From: Selenomonas sp. oral taxon 892 str. F0426
GTDB lineage: Bacteria > Bacillota > Negativicutes > Selenomonadales > Selenomonadaceae
Direction of reading: 5' to 3'
DNA: 64,000 nucleotides
NCBI RefSeq assembly: GCF_000468035.1
Contig: NZ_KI260523.1
Span: 186,001 to 250,000, forward strand
The notes beneath the pieces are model-generated. The model had not been told where the DNA came from. It did not search any database and was given only the letters and a program-made list of their open reading frames with translations. Each line of letters begins with the position of its first letter. Positions within the stretch are counted from its first letter, which is position 1. Position numbers and translations under genes: made by a program. This document shows, in pieces, positions 47,767-57,057 of this stretch.

Positions 47767-49161
47767 TCAGTGTGCGGCTGCCGGCTTTGTATAGCCCGCA
47801 TTGCTCTGCCACGTATAGCCGCCGCTCACACGCTCACGGTGATAATTCGCCCAATCTGTAAGCGCCGCACGATAGTCCGTTCCCGTTGCAACCGGCTCAA
47901 TACGCATGGAGGGAAAAACCTCCCGCATTTCGGCAAGAGAGATGTCATCCAAAAATACATCCTCCCCCTCACGCAGGGCAGAGGCCGGAATCAAAACGCC
48001 ATCCACCGTGTGTTTGAGAGCTCGCAGAGCCGCAATCATATCATGTCCTGTCAAAAGTCCCGACACATTGACGGTCTCTCCAAAATGCACATTCTCAACC
48101 GGCAGAACATGGATGCGCTGTCCGCCCGGGTCCAGCTCCCGTGCCAACCGATCCAGCACAGGAGCGACGCCCGTGCCGCTGATGACCACGAGAGTGGCTT
48201 TATCTGTCCTTGCTTCATGGAATGTACTGGCACGACTCCACTCCTCAATAAAGTTGCGCGTAAGTCCAATGCCATTATCAAGCTGAGGAAATCCATCGTA
48301 CATCTCGGCGGGTGGAACATCTCGCCCCGCCAGGATGTAAAACTCATCCCCTAAATAGATGAAGGTACGCCCTTCCTCCGCACGTATCTTCCGCTGCCAT
48401 GATTCTACCTGATCGATCACACATGCAGCGCCCGTGCGGTCAAACTGAACGAGTGGGAACGGATCTGTACGATGCTTTGTGAGTCCAACAGGTACGATTG
48501 CAAGAGAGAGTGCATGTGGACGGCGTGCTGTAATATCTCGTATTGTCCGCTCAAGTTCCTCTCCATCATTCAGTCCATAACAAAGCACAACTTGCGTATG
48601 ATAGTCGGCCCCTGCCTCTTCGAGCTTTGTGAGCTGGCCCAGGATATCGGCAGCTCCCTTATAGCGGAGCATTTCGGCGCGCAGCACTGGATTTGTACAC
48701 TGCACCGAGACGTAGAGCGGCGATAGATGAAAGCGTTCAATGCGTAAGAAATCTGCCGCTCCCATATTCGTCAGTGTCACAAAATTTCCATAGAGAAAGG
48801 AGAGACGATAGTCATCATCCTTGATGGAGAGACTATGGCGCATATCCGGTGCAATCATATCGACAAAGCAAAAATAGCAATGATTCGCACAGGGACGAAT
48901 CCCATCAAAAACTGCGCTCTCGAACTCCACACCGAGCTCCTCGTCATAGTCCTTGTCGAACGCGATCACTTCCTGATCTCCATTCGAGTGCTCGACGAGG
49001 AGTTCAATCTCCTCATCCGCCATTGCAAAACTGAAGTCAATGATGTCACGCAGGGGCATATCGTTCACCGAGAGAATCTTATCCCCCGGTACGAGTTCCA
49101 GTTCCTCGGCAATACTCCCCTCCAAAACACGCAAAATAACACCCGGATATCCTTTCGCCAT
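47767..49161 (-). CDS. PDZ and radical-SAM-like DUF512 protein
   Basis: 464 aa. An N-terminal PDZ-like region (GVILRVLEGSIAEELELVPGD) is followed by a CxxxCxxC cluster (CANHCYFC, Cys91, Cys95, Cys98), the spacing of radical SAM enzymes, and a large DUF512 C-terminal domain (ISGTGVAPVLDRLARELDPG). In Firmicutes this family sits next to der, as here, 24 bases apart. Substrate and reaction are not established. AGGAGG precedes the ATG. Confidence 0.85.
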   Translation of the reverse strand: MAKGYPGVILRVLEGSIAEELELVPGDKILSVNDMPLRDIIDFSFAMADEEIELLVEHSNGDQEVIAFDKDYDEELGVEFESAVFDGIRPCANHCYFCFVDMIAPDMRHSLSIKDDDYRLSFLYGNFVTLTNMGAADFLRIERFHLSPLYVSVQCTNPVLRAEMLRYKGAADILGQLTKLEEAGADYHTQVVLCYGLNDGEELERTIRDITARRPHALSLAIVPVGLTKHRTDPFPLVQFDRTGAACVIDQVESWQRKIRAEEGRTFIYLGDEFYILAGRDVPPAEMYDGFPQLDNGIGLTRNFIEEWSRASTFHEARTDKATLVVISGTGVAPVLDRLARELDPGGQRIHVLPVENVHFGETVNVSGLLTGHDMIAALRALKHTVDGVLIPASALREGEDVFLDDISLAEMREVFPSMRIEPVATGTDYRAALTDWANYHRERVSGGYTWQSNAGYTKPAAAH

Positions 49162-49213
49162 ACATCCTCCTTCCTACAGAGATACATCAGCAGCCATAAG
49201 CATAAGATAAGCG

Positions 49214-49242
49214 ATTATAACACATTCCTACAATCCTTACAA
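49214..49242 (-). promoter_or_regulatory. Promoter of the DUF512-der-plsY operon
   Basis: On the - strand -35 TTGTAA (49237-49242), 17-base spacer, -10 TATAAT (49214-49219), about 55 bases before the ATG. Divergent from the HD-GYP promoter. Confidence 0.8.
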
Positions 49243-49275
49243 CGATAAGGAGAATACATAACATCTTAATATATC

Positions 49276-49304
49276 TTTACAAAACATTGGGTTTCATGTA
49301 AACT
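49276..49304 (+). promoter_or_regulatory. Promoter of the HD-GYP gene
   Basis: -35 TTTACA (49276-49281), 17-base spacer, -10 TAAACT (49299-49304), leaving a leader of about 90 bases. Confidence 0.65.
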
Positions 49305-49402
49305 AAATAGGAAATCATGCTGTATAGTCTGCTCTTTTTGTGTTCTAAGCAGTTGTCACATATTAAAAGAACACGGCGATGGAATGGAATAAGGGGAAAA
49401 CG

Positions 49403-50623
49403 ATGCTACGACTTCCTGTCTCAAAGTTAAAGGATGGTATGGTACTTGGGCAGAGTCTGTTCAATACTGCGGGAGGCAGTTATCTTGTAAAGGGGCAACC
49501 GGTTACGATTGATTATATCCGTCGTATGCATCAGCTTGGAATTCAAGCAGTTACCGTGACCTCTATGGATCCAACATACAAGATCCCTCCGCCGCCCGAT
49601 GTCATTGAGGAAAAAACACGTGTCAACGCCATCGGTGCCGTATATAATACATTTCAATCCATCGAGGAAAATGGCACACTCGATATACCAGCACTCCAAA
49701 AAGTAACCGATTCAATTGTCTTCAGTCTCTTCGATAACCATGAGAATCTTGTCCAACTCACAGACATTCGTACACACGATGCCTATACCTTTGCACACAG
49801 CGTGAATGTCGCCGTCCTCTCTGCCATGATGGGCATGCTTTGCCATCTGCCCAAAGAAGACCTCTCGCTCATTACGCTTGGCGGTCTCCTGCACGATCTT
49901 GGAAAAATCGAAGTGCACGCGGACATCCTGAATAAAAACAGGAGTCTGAGCAACAGTGAGTTCGACATCATGAAAAAGCATCCTGCTGACGGAGCCCGCC
50001 GTATTTTGAAAATGAGCGGCCTTCCAAAGTCGAGCATCCTCGCAGCGATTGCAGGGCAGCACCATGAGCACATTGATGGAACAGGCTATCCTCGCGGGAT
50101 CAAGGGGGATGAAATGCATCGCTTCGCAAAGATTGCAGCGATTGCGGATGTCTATGATGCATTGACAAGTGAGCGCCCCTACAAAAAAGCATATATGCCG
50201 AACATCGCATACAACATCATGCACAACATCAACAAGGGCCAATTCGATCCAAAGTTATTGGAACTGTTCTTCAACAACGTCGCACTTTATCCGGAAGGCT
50301 CGGTACTCAAGACCACGTTTGGATTTGCCGTTGTAAAGGAAAGCAAGTTTGGGCGCACAACAACGCCTATCATTATACTCTTCGCCGATCCCAACGGGAA
50401 GCTGCTCGATCACCGCACAGAGATTGACCTCTCCGAAGAGCGTGACGGTGCCGCCTCCATTCAAGTCGTTCCAACCGGCAACGATCTTTACCATTTCATC
50501 CATGAGCTTGGCGTAGATCCCTCCTACTATTTAAAGGAGGCACGTGACAAAGACAAGGCAGCAGAAAAGGCCTCCTCTAAGAAGCCCATGCCTCGACGAC
50601 GCACGCGAATGCGCTCATACTGA
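49403..50623 (+). CDS. HD-GYP domain protein, probable cyclic-di-GMP phosphodiesterase
   Basis: 406 aa. HD-GYP core complete: His132 (FAHSVNVAV), HD at 164-165 (LLHDLGKIE), His193 (KKHPADGARR), HH at 220-221, and HIDGTGYPRGIKG with GYP 228-230, then IADVYDALTSERPYKKA. Such proteins hydrolyse c-di-GMP, sometimes cGAMP. The N-terminal 100 residues (RLPVSKLKDGMVLGQSLF) are the short DUF3391-type lead-in; no sensor or receiver domain and no membrane segment. GGGG is 6 bases before the ATG. Single-gene unit. Confidence 0.9.
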   Translation: MLRLPVSKLKDGMVLGQSLFNTAGGSYLVKGQPVTIDYIRRMHQLGIQAVTVTSMDPTYKIPPPPDVIEEKTRVNAIGAVYNTFQSIEENGTLDIPALQKVTDSIVFSLFDNHENLVQLTDIRTHDAYTFAHSVNVAVLSAMMGMLCHLPKEDLSLITLGGLLHDLGKIEVHADILNKNRSLSNSEFDIMKKHPADGARRILKMSGLPKSSILAAIAGQHHEHIDGTGYPRGIKGDEMHRFAKIAAIADVYDALTSERPYKKAYMPNIAYNIMHNINKGQFDPKLLELFFNNVALYPEGSVLKTTFGFAVVKESKFGRTTTPIIILFADPNGKLLDHRTEIDLSEERDGAASIQVVPTGNDLYHFIHELGVDPSYYLKEARDKDKAAEKASSKKPMPRRRTRMRSY

Positions 50624-50647
50624 ACCATACAAAAGGAAAACCGACAG

Positions 50648-50701
50648 CAAAGTGCCGCTTCAGCGTTCGATCACAAGATCGACCGTTGGAGCGGCACTTT
50701 G
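50648..50701. terminator. 25-bp hairpin between convergent genes, candidate two-way terminator
   Basis: Arms 50648-50672 and 50677-50701 pair over 25 positions (two G-T pairs, one mismatch, ACAA loop). It fills most of the 94-base gap between the HD-GYP gene and ecfA2. No proper T tract on either side, so termination is inferred from position and stem strength. Confidence 0.6.
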
Positions 50702-50717
50702 CATATTCACCTTTTTC

Positions 50718-51569
50718 CTATTTGCTGTCCAATATCCTTTTTGCCATTGCCTCCGCCGTCATACAGTCTCCCACAGAATAGCCGATGGATTCAAGTTTCT
50801 GACCGAGTTGGAGCAGATGCGGAGCAGCAAGCGACGCCCGCGCAAGGAGCTCATCGCACCGAAAGAGTGTACGAGGTGTTCCCTCACCGATCACACGTCC
50901 TCCCGCAAGAATAATCATGTGATCTGCCACACGTAAAATATCCTCCATGCTGTGTGATACGAGAACAATGCTGACATTCCGCTCACGATGCAGCATTGTG
51001 AGCATGGAGAGCAGTGACTCCCGTCCGCGTGGATCGAGTCCCGCTGCTGGCTCATCGAGCACAAGATAACGCGGTGCAAGTGCGAGGACGCCTGCGATCG
51101 CTACCCGCCTGCGCTCCCCTCCAGAGAGGGCAAACGGTGAGCGCGTACGGTAAGCCTCCGGCAGGTGCACAAGCTCCATCGCCTCTCGGACACGAACCTC
51201 GGTCTCGGATTCCGAGAGGCCCTGATTGCGCGGACCAAAAGCGATATCCTCATAGATGGTCTCTTCAAACAGCTGGTGTTCTGGGTATTGAAAAACCATA
51301 CCTACACGGAAACGTGCCTTTCGTGCCTCCTCCTTCTCCCTTTTGGATCGTCCGTGAAGAGGTATGCCATCCACCAAGACGCGTCCCATCGTCGGCTCTA
51401 GGAGGCCGCCGATCAACTGCATGAGCGTAGACTTCCCCGCACCTGTCTCCCCCGCAATCGCGGTAAAGGATTTCTCTGCAATCGTCAGAGAAATATCATT
51501 GAGCGCAGTGTGCGAGAGCGGGGTATGCTCCATGTATGTGTAGGAAAGCGATTCTATCTGGATAGACAC
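50718..51569 (-). CDS. ecfA2: Energy-coupling factor transporter ATPase EcfA2
   Basis: 283 aa ABC ATPase of the ECF vitamin/metal uptake complex. Walker A GETGAGKSTLMQ, Q-loop VFQYPEHQLFEETIYEDIAFGPRN, of which PEHQLFEETIYEDIAFGP is the EcfA pattern, signature LSGGERRRVAIAG, Walker B YLVLDEPAAGLDP. Start GTG with GAGGAG 8 bases before, inside the end of ecfA1 (16-base overlap). Confidence 0.92.
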   Translation of the reverse strand: MSIQIESLSYTYMEHTPLSHTALNDISLTIAEKSFTAIAGETGAGKSTLMQLIGGLLEPTMGRVLVDGIPLHGRSKREKEEARKARFRVGMVFQYPEHQLFEETIYEDIAFGPRNQGLSESETEVRVREAMELVHLPEAYRTRSPFALSGGERRRVAIAGVLALAPRYLVLDEPAAGLDPRGRESLLSMLTMLHRERNVSIVLVSHSMEDILRVADHMIILAGGRVIGEGTPRTLFRCDELLARASLAAPHLLQLGQKLESIGYSVGDCMTAEAMAKRILDSK

Positions 51570-52405
51570 TGCAGCAGCTCCTCATCCGTTAATATATTTT
51601 GCGGGAGATCCCAACCGCCTCGACGCAGCCGCTCTGCCAAATCGGATGCAAGCGGTACATCGAGTCCGAGTGAGCGAACTTTTTCTGGCTGAGAGAAAAT
51701 TTTATGCGGCGTTCCGTCCATAACAATGCGCCCCGCCTCCATCAAAATGATACGATCCGCCGCAATCGCCTCTTCCATGAAGTGGGTAATGTAGACTATC
51801 GTCATCCCATGCTCCTTGTGCAGCTTTTTTACGGCATGCAAAACTTCGTATCGACCGCGCGGATCGAGCATAGCCGTCGGCTCATCGAGGACAAGGCAAT
51901 CTGTCTGCATCGCAATCGCCCCTGCGATGGCAATGCGCTGTTTTTGACCGCCCGAGAGAAGGTGCGGGGCGGCCTGTGCGTATTTCTCCATGCCCACAAG
52001 CGCGAGTGCCTCCTCCACGCGTGTACGGATCTCTGCTGGCGAAATGCCGAGGTTTTCCGGGCCAAAGGCGACATCATCTGCGACAACTGCAGCAATGAGC
52101 TGGTTATCCGGATTTTGGAACACCATGCTGACCTCTTGTCGGATATCCCAGCGGTGCTCTTCATCCTTGGTATCCCACCCACGCACGAGACAAGTCCCCT
52201 CCGTCGGGAGCAGGAGTGCATTCAGATGACGCGCAAGCGTCGACTTTCCGGATCCATTTGCCCCAAGTACTGCCACGAACTCCCCCGCACGAATGGAAAG
52301 GTTAATACCGCAGAGAGCCTCATGCTCCTCTTCTTCTCCGCTTTGATAGGTGTGCGTTACATCGTTGAGTACAAAAAATGCGTCAGATTGTGTCATTTCA
52401 ATCAT
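51554..52405 (-). CDS. ecfA1: Energy-coupling factor transporter ATPase EcfA1
   Basis: 283 aa. Walker A LGANGSGKSTLARH, VFQNPDNQLIAAVVADDVAFGP, signature LSGGQKQRIAIAGA, Walker B CLVLDEPTAMLDP. PDNQ instead of PEHQ places it as EcfA1. Start at MIEMTQSDAFF, 7 bases after GGGG and 4 bases after the sensor kinase stop. The membrane partner EcfT, often next in line, is not found here. Confidence 0.92.
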   Translation of the reverse strand: MIEMTQSDAFFVLNDVTHTYQSGEEEEHEALCGINLSIRAGEFVAVLGANGSGKSTLARHLNALLLPTEGTCLVRGWDTKDEEHRWDIRQEVSMVFQNPDNQLIAAVVADDVAFGPENLGISPAEIRTRVEEALALVGMEKYAQAAPHLLSGGQKQRIAIAGAIAMQTDCLVLDEPTAMLDPRGRYEVLHAVKKLHKEHGMTIVYITHFMEEAIAADRIILMEAGRIVMDGTPHKIFSQPEKVRSLGLDVPLASDLAERLRRGGWDLPQNILTDEELLQCLSR

Positions 52406-52409
52406 CTCA

Positions 52410-53711
52410 CTACCCCTTCGCAAGCACCTTGAGGTGCACGCGGAATGTCGTCCCCTTGCCCATCTCACTCTCTACCGAGATCGTGCCGCCGTGCGCCTCG
52501 GCAATCTCACGCGCGATGGCCAGTCCAAGACCATTCCCCCCCATACGGCGCGAACGTGCCTTATCCACACGATAGAATCGATCAAAAATGCGCTCCTGAT
52601 GATCCGGCGCAATCCCAATGCCGGTATCGGCAACGGAGATCTGCACTCCCCCCTTTTCCTCTTGAACACAGACAGATATATATCCTCGCTCTGGTGTATA
52701 TTTGACCGCATTATCCACGAGAATCAGAATCAGCTGCCTGATTTTCTGTTCATCAGCGTTGATCTCCACACGTTTTGGAAGGACTTCATCGATCACAATA
52801 TCCTTCTTCTCAGCAAATGGCCGCATGATACGAACGGTTTGCTGTGCGGCTGCAACGAGATCCATCCGCACGGGTTTGATCTGATTTGCTTTTCCATCTG
52901 TACGCGCCACTGTAAGGAGATCGCCGACGAGTTTAGTCATCTTCTTCACCTCATCGCGAACATCCTCAATGACCTGCTTCAAAAAAGGTGATGTGATAGA
53001 GGGATCACTTCGCAGGAGGTCCGCTGAGGCGAGAACAACGGCAAGCGGGGTACGAAGCTCATGCGATGCATCTGCCGCAAACTGACGCTGGCGCTCATAG
53101 GCCTCACGTACCGGTTTCATTGCGCCGCCAGAGAGCACATAGCCAACGCCAGCAGCGAAAATAAGTGCCAGACTGCCAAGGATGGCAAGCGCCCATGTCG
53201 CCTTTTCCATACCGTTATACATAGCAGTGACATCTTTGCCGACATAAACCGTCTGCATCGGCAGCGGCGGGCTAAAGACAGTCTGCGCCGTCATCATCAC
53301 CTTCGTCGGCGTACCGCGCTCATTGGTCTTTGTAAAGACACGCACCTCTCCTTCAGGTGCATCCCATGCGGCTACAATGTCCAAGACAAACGATTCGATG
53401 CGAAGGGATGCGCGTGAAAAGCTGACGAGGCGCCCCTCTCCGTCGAAAACATAGTAGAAAAGCCGGTCGTTCGTGCTGCGGTAGAGCAGGGACTCATCGA
53501 TCTCCGTATCTGCATGAAGCACATAGTATGCCTGGGACTCTGCAACGCTGTCCGCTGTGTCGAGCAGCTCACGTGCCTGCTCCGAAGTGATCGCCCACTC
53601 CATCGTCTTGTGCATGGCAAAGAGGAGGACAATGACCAGTCCTCCCATGACAAGCGCATAGCGGAGCATAAGACGCAGGCGACTGCGTCCGAATACATTC
53701 TGCTCATTCAA
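52410..53711 (-). CDS. Two-component sensor histidine kinase
   Basis: 433 aa. Two membrane helices (about 16-34 and 170-194) enclose an extracytoplasmic sensor region of about 135 residues. Then H-box FAADASHELRTPLAV (His217), N-box ILVDNAVKYTPE, G-boxes DTGIGIAPDH and GGNGLGLAI. No clear HAMP domain. The TTG start overlaps the response regulator stop (TTGA), with GGAG 8 bases before. Signal unknown; ecfA1 follows by 4 bases. Confidence 0.9.
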   Translation of the reverse strand: MNEQNVFGRSRLRLMLRYALVMGGLVIVLLFAMHKTMEWAITSEQARELLDTADSVAESQAYYVLHADTEIDESLLYRSTNDRLFYYVFDGEGRLVSFSRASLRIESFVLDIVAAWDAPEGEVRVFTKTNERGTPTKVMMTAQTVFSPPLPMQTVYVGKDVTAMYNGMEKATWALAILGSLALIFAAGVGYVLSGGAMKPVREAYERQRQFAADASHELRTPLAVVLASADLLRSDPSITSPFLKQVIEDVRDEVKKMTKLVGDLLTVARTDGKANQIKPVRMDLVAAAQQTVRIMRPFAEKKDIVIDEVLPKRVEINADEQKIRQLILILVDNAVKYTPERGYISVCVQEEKGGVQISVADTGIGIAPDHQERIFDRFYRVDKARSRRMGGNGLGLAIAREIAEAHGGTISVESEMGKGTTFRVHLKVLAKG

Positions 53712-54385
53712 TACGGGGTCTCCAACTTATATCCAATGCCGCGAATCGTCTTGATGGCATCGCCCTCCCCCGCTGCATCCAGCTTCTTGCGCAGCATCTT
53801 CATATAAGAGTCGATGTTGTTTGAACTGACATCCGCCTCAAGCCCCCAAATGCGATCAAGGATGATGTCACGCGGCACCACGATGCCGATGTTCTGTGCG
53901 AGGAGGTCAAAGAGCTGAAACTCACGCGGTGAGAGCTGAATCATCCTTCCATTCTTCTCAAGGATGTTCGCCGTACGATTCAGCTTGAATCCGCCGATCT
54001 CATCCACCTCGTGCTGAATGCGCTGATTTGCACGGCGTCCAAGCGCACGCAGGCGTGCGAGCAGCTCCGAGAACTCGAACGGCTTGACGAGATAGTCATC
54101 CGCCCCCGCATCGAGTCCCGTCACGCGATCCTCCACCGAGTCCCGCGCAGTAAGCATGAGAATTGCACGGTCATAGCCGCTGCGGCGCAGACGCGCACAC
54201 GCATCGACTCCCGTTTCTCCTGGCATCATCCAGTCGAGAATCAGAATATCATACTCTGTATAAGTCGCATACTCATAGATGTCTTTTCCGTCCGTCACCC
54301 ATTCTACCTCGATCTCATTCTGCTCGAGCATATATTGGATGAGCTTTCCAAGCCGCAGATCGTCTTCGGCAAGCAATACGCGCAT
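53708..54385 (-). CDS. OmpR-family response regulator
   Basis: 225 aa. Receiver domain with phospho-acceptor Asp51 in LILDWMMPGETG, acidic pair EDD near 7-9, Lys101 in DYLVKPFEF; C-terminal winged helix (IQLSPREFQLFDLLAQN, IDSYMKMLRKKL, TIRGIGYKLE). Start at MRVLLAEDD; the preceding ATG codon is also possible. Partner of the downstream kinase. Confidence 0.93.
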   Translation of the reverse strand: MRVLLAEDDLRLGKLIQYMLEQNEIEVEWVTDGKDIYEYATYTEYDILILDWMMPGETGVDACARLRRSGYDRAILMLTARDSVEDRVTGLDAGADDYLVKPFEFSELLARLRALGRRANQRIQHEVDEIGGFKLNRTANILEKNGRMIQLSPREFQLFDLLAQNIGIVVPRDIILDRIWGLEADVSSNNIDSYMKMLRKKLDAAGEGDAIKTIRGIGYKLETPY

Positions 54386-54460
54386 CATATCATCTCCCCG
54401 TTTTTTCTTATACAAAATTATATGCAAATGGGGTGAAAGATAGCTGAAAAATCGGATCCA

Positions 54461-55654
54461 TTAGCTCCGTTCCACATGTTTCACTGCAATCATACGATAG
54501 AATACCAGAGCCCCCAGGCCATAGCCCGTCAACATGACAATCCCCATTGGAATCGCCGTATGATCTCCCGCACTCCCCACCAAGGGCATCATGCAAGCAC
54601 CGAGGAGCATAGAGAAACAGCCGATGAGTGCCGAGGCGCTGCCCGCATTTTCCCCCTGCCGGGACAGTGCAAGTGAGAAACTCGCAGTCCCCATGACCGA
54701 GAGCGGGACGATCGTAAGAAATAGTACAACGAGAATCACGGCAAGCGGCGCTGAGAAACAGAATCCTGCAAGCAGCAGGACACTCCCAAACAGCGGCACA
54801 AGCACGGAATACTTCAGCATGACAATATCCGGAACCCGCCCCGCAAGACGCGCGGGCAAAATGCCTGCGAGCAGCAGCCCAGCCCCAATCACAGCAAAGA
54901 TTATGCTGTAACCCTGCGGAGAAACCGCATAGATGTTTTGAAAGACAAACGAAGAACCGGAAAGATAGGAAAAGAATGCGCCAAATACAAAGCACTGCAG
55001 GAGACAGTGCCCGAGAAAGTACCGATTGCGCAGAAGCGTCGGAAACTTTTTCAGCGAATCCGTCATATTGGCGCTGCGTGCCTCCTGTGGAAGGGTCTCC
55101 TGATAGATGAGTGTAGCCCCTGCGAGAAATACACCGATGATCGTCAGGAGCACAAAGGCTGCACGCCAATTGGCAAAGAGCAGAATCTGTCCGCCGATGA
55201 CAGGCGCGATGATCGGTGCAAATCCGTTTACCATCATGAGCACGGCAAAGAACCGCGTCAGCTCTGCTCCCTCGCAGACATCACGAGCAATCGCACGCGC
55301 AATGACGATGCCGCTTGCCCCCGCAAAGCCGGCACAGAAACGGAAAAACAGGAAGAGATGAATGTCCTCCGCGAGTACGCAGCCAAGGGTCGCTCCGATA
55401 AAGACCAGCATCCCGATAAAGAGCGGTCTGCGCCGCCCAAGAAGATCACTCATGGGACCTGCAAGAATCTGCCCAAGTGCCATACCGAGCGTCGTCATCG
55501 TCAGGGTCATCTGCACGAGCGAGGTCGAGACGCCGAAATCCGCCTGAACCTCGGGCAGGGCGGGCAAGTACATATCCGTCGAGAGGGGTGCAATCGCCGT
55601 CATGACCCCGAGAAAAATCGTCAGCCAAAAGCGCCTGCGTGCATCCATAGTCAT
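54461..55654 (-). CDS. Bcr/CflA-family multidrug efflux MFS transporter
   Basis: 397 aa with twelve predicted membrane helices. Signature STDMYLPALPEVQADFGVS in the first loop and GPMSDLLGRRRPLFIGM, the drug:H+ antiporter motif A of the Bcr/CflA group. GGGGG lies 5 bases before this ATG. The stop is 76 bases before the response regulator; the upstream gene (ThrE type) overlaps only the longer alternative start. Substrate unknown. Confidence 0.87.
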   Translation of the reverse strand: MTMDARRRFWLTIFLGVMTAIAPLSTDMYLPALPEVQADFGVSTSLVQMTLTMTTLGMALGQILAGPMSDLLGRRRPLFIGMLVFIGATLGCVLAEDIHLFLFFRFCAGFAGASGIVIARAIARDVCEGAELTRFFAVLMMVNGFAPIIAPVIGGQILLFANWRAAFVLLTIIGVFLAGATLIYQETLPQEARSANMTDSLKKFPTLLRNRYFLGHCLLQCFVFGAFFSYLSGSSFVFQNIYAVSPQGYSIIFAVIGAGLLLAGILPARLAGRVPDIVMLKYSVLVPLFGSVLLLAGFCFSAPLAVILVVLFLTIVPLSVMGTASFSLALSRQGENAGSASALIGCFSMLLGACMMPLVGSAGDHTAIPMGIVMLTGYGLGALVFYRMIAVKHVERS

Positions 55655-55671
55655 AGATTCCCCCTTCCGTC

Positions 55672-56943
55672 TCATCCCTCATGCACGTTGCAGGAGATAT
55701 CCTCGGAGGGCGAAGTTTTCTTGTTCTTCCGCGCCATAAGCCACGCCTTCATCGTCTCCCAGATGGCCGTTGCGATGACGATCCCCGCCGCAATCGAGAC
55801 GGCATAGAGGAACGTCTTGAGGCCCTGCGTTCCAAACATTCCCCAGTCTGCAGAAACAGCATAGAACATCGTACGGTAGAGCGATCCGCCAGGCACCATC
55901 GCAATGACACCGATGATGAGAAAGATGGTTGCAGGACATTTATAGAAACGCGCCAAAATCTCCGCTGCAATCGTGGCAAATACCGCTCCTGCAAAATAGC
56001 CCGCGAACTCATTCCAGTCGAGCGCCAAGAACAGAATCGTAAATCCCCATGCCAGCATACAGACGACGGCACCCATCACCGCATCCTTAATATGTCCGTG
56101 CCAGAGCAGATGAAAGCAGAAGCCCCCGACAAACGAGGTTAAAAGGTAGACCCAGGTTGTCGTCTCGAATGCAATGATGGTACCAGTCGCACTGAATGCA
56201 AATCCCGTCGCAATGAGGAGGCTCAGGATGAATGCTTCCGCGCTCTTCAGGAGTCCGGAGATCGTCTCCTGACTAAACATATCGCGGATCGAGTTCATCA
56301 GTGCAAGTCCTGGAATCACAGGCATGATATTGCCCATGTTGATCGCGGCAGGATGAATATCAAGCCCTGCCCACATAAAGGAATTTGCAAGCATCCCGCC
56401 GACAAAGCTGAGCAAAACGAGTGCAAAATACGGATTGAGTTTTGTCTGACCGAGCAGATATTGAACGAGACGCAGGAGCACTCCTACAATGCCCGCACAG
56501 ACGGCATCCTCCAAGCGCCCCCCAAAGAAAGCCGAGAAACTGGCAGCGATCACCGCCCAGTAGAACAGCGACGCCTTGAGGGAAATCGTGTCCATCGTAT
56601 CGATCTCTCGGATACGCGCCTTGATCTCATCGGATGTCATGGGGCTTGCACAGATTTCACGGGAGAGCTGATTCAGCGCCTTGAGACGCTGAAAGTCAAA
56701 GTTCTGCCCCGGCACACGCCGCATCTGTGTAAGCACCCCAATATCTGCTCCGCGCAGTGTCACAACAATGCTGGATGTAATGACCATCACATCCACATGA
56801 CGAACACCGTACGCACGGCATATAAAGTTGATCGTCCGCTCCACTCGGCTGACCTCAGCGCCTGTCACGAGCATACGCTGACCAATGTCAATCGCACGCT
56901 CAAGGATGTTGTTGATGTTGATTCTTGCAGTTTCATTCGTCAT
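55672..56943 (-). CDS. Threonine/serine exporter family protein (ThrE, DUF1212-DUF3815 fusion)
   Basis: 423 aa. The N-terminal DUF1212 part (AIDIGQRMLVTGAEVSRVER) and a C-terminal DUF3815-like membrane part are joined in one chain, about ten membrane helices. Related proteins export threonine and serine. Start at MTNETARIN; no ribosome site is seen for it or for earlier ATGs, and the likely promoter sits so close that the mRNA may be almost leaderless. Confidence 0.85.
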   Translation of the reverse strand: MTNETARININNILERAIDIGQRMLVTGAEVSRVERTINFICRAYGVRHVDVMVITSSIVVTLRGADIGVLTQMRRVPGQNFDFQRLKALNQLSREICASPMTSDEIKARIREIDTMDTISLKASLFYWAVIAASFSAFFGGRLEDAVCAGIVGVLLRLVQYLLGQTKLNPYFALVLLSFVGGMLANSFMWAGLDIHPAAINMGNIMPVIPGLALMNSIRDMFSQETISGLLKSAEAFILSLLIATGFAFSATGTIIAFETTTWVYLLTSFVGGFCFHLLWHGHIKDAVMGAVVCMLAWGFTILFLALDWNEFAGYFAGAVFATIAAEILARFYKCPATIFLIIGVIAMVPGGSLYRTMFYAVSADWGMFGTQGLKTFLYAVSIAAGIVIATAIWETMKAWLMARKNKKTSPSEDISCNVHEG

Positions 56944-56953
56944 AATGAACATA

Positions 56954-56982
56954 GTTATAGCATGACTCAGCCCTCTTGTCAT
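56954..56982 (-). promoter_or_regulatory. Probable promoter of the ThrE-type gene, very close to the start codon
   Basis: On the - strand -35 ATGACA (56977-56982), 17-base spacer ending in TGC (extended -10), -10 TATAAC (56954-56959). Its -10 ends 10 bases before the ATG. Confidence 0.55.
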
Positions 56983-57014
56983 CTACTTCAAAAAAAATAT
57001 TGCATCTTTTCCCC

Positions 57015-57046
57015 AAAAATAAAAGCAGCCGATTGCTCAGCTGCTT
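57015..57046 (-). terminator. Intrinsic terminator of the sugar ABC operon
   Basis: Stem AAGCAGC / GCTGCTT with a 10-base loop followed by TTATTTTTGGGG on the - strand, 12 bases after the permease stop. Confidence 0.8.
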
Positions 57047-57057
57047 GAAGTATAGCG

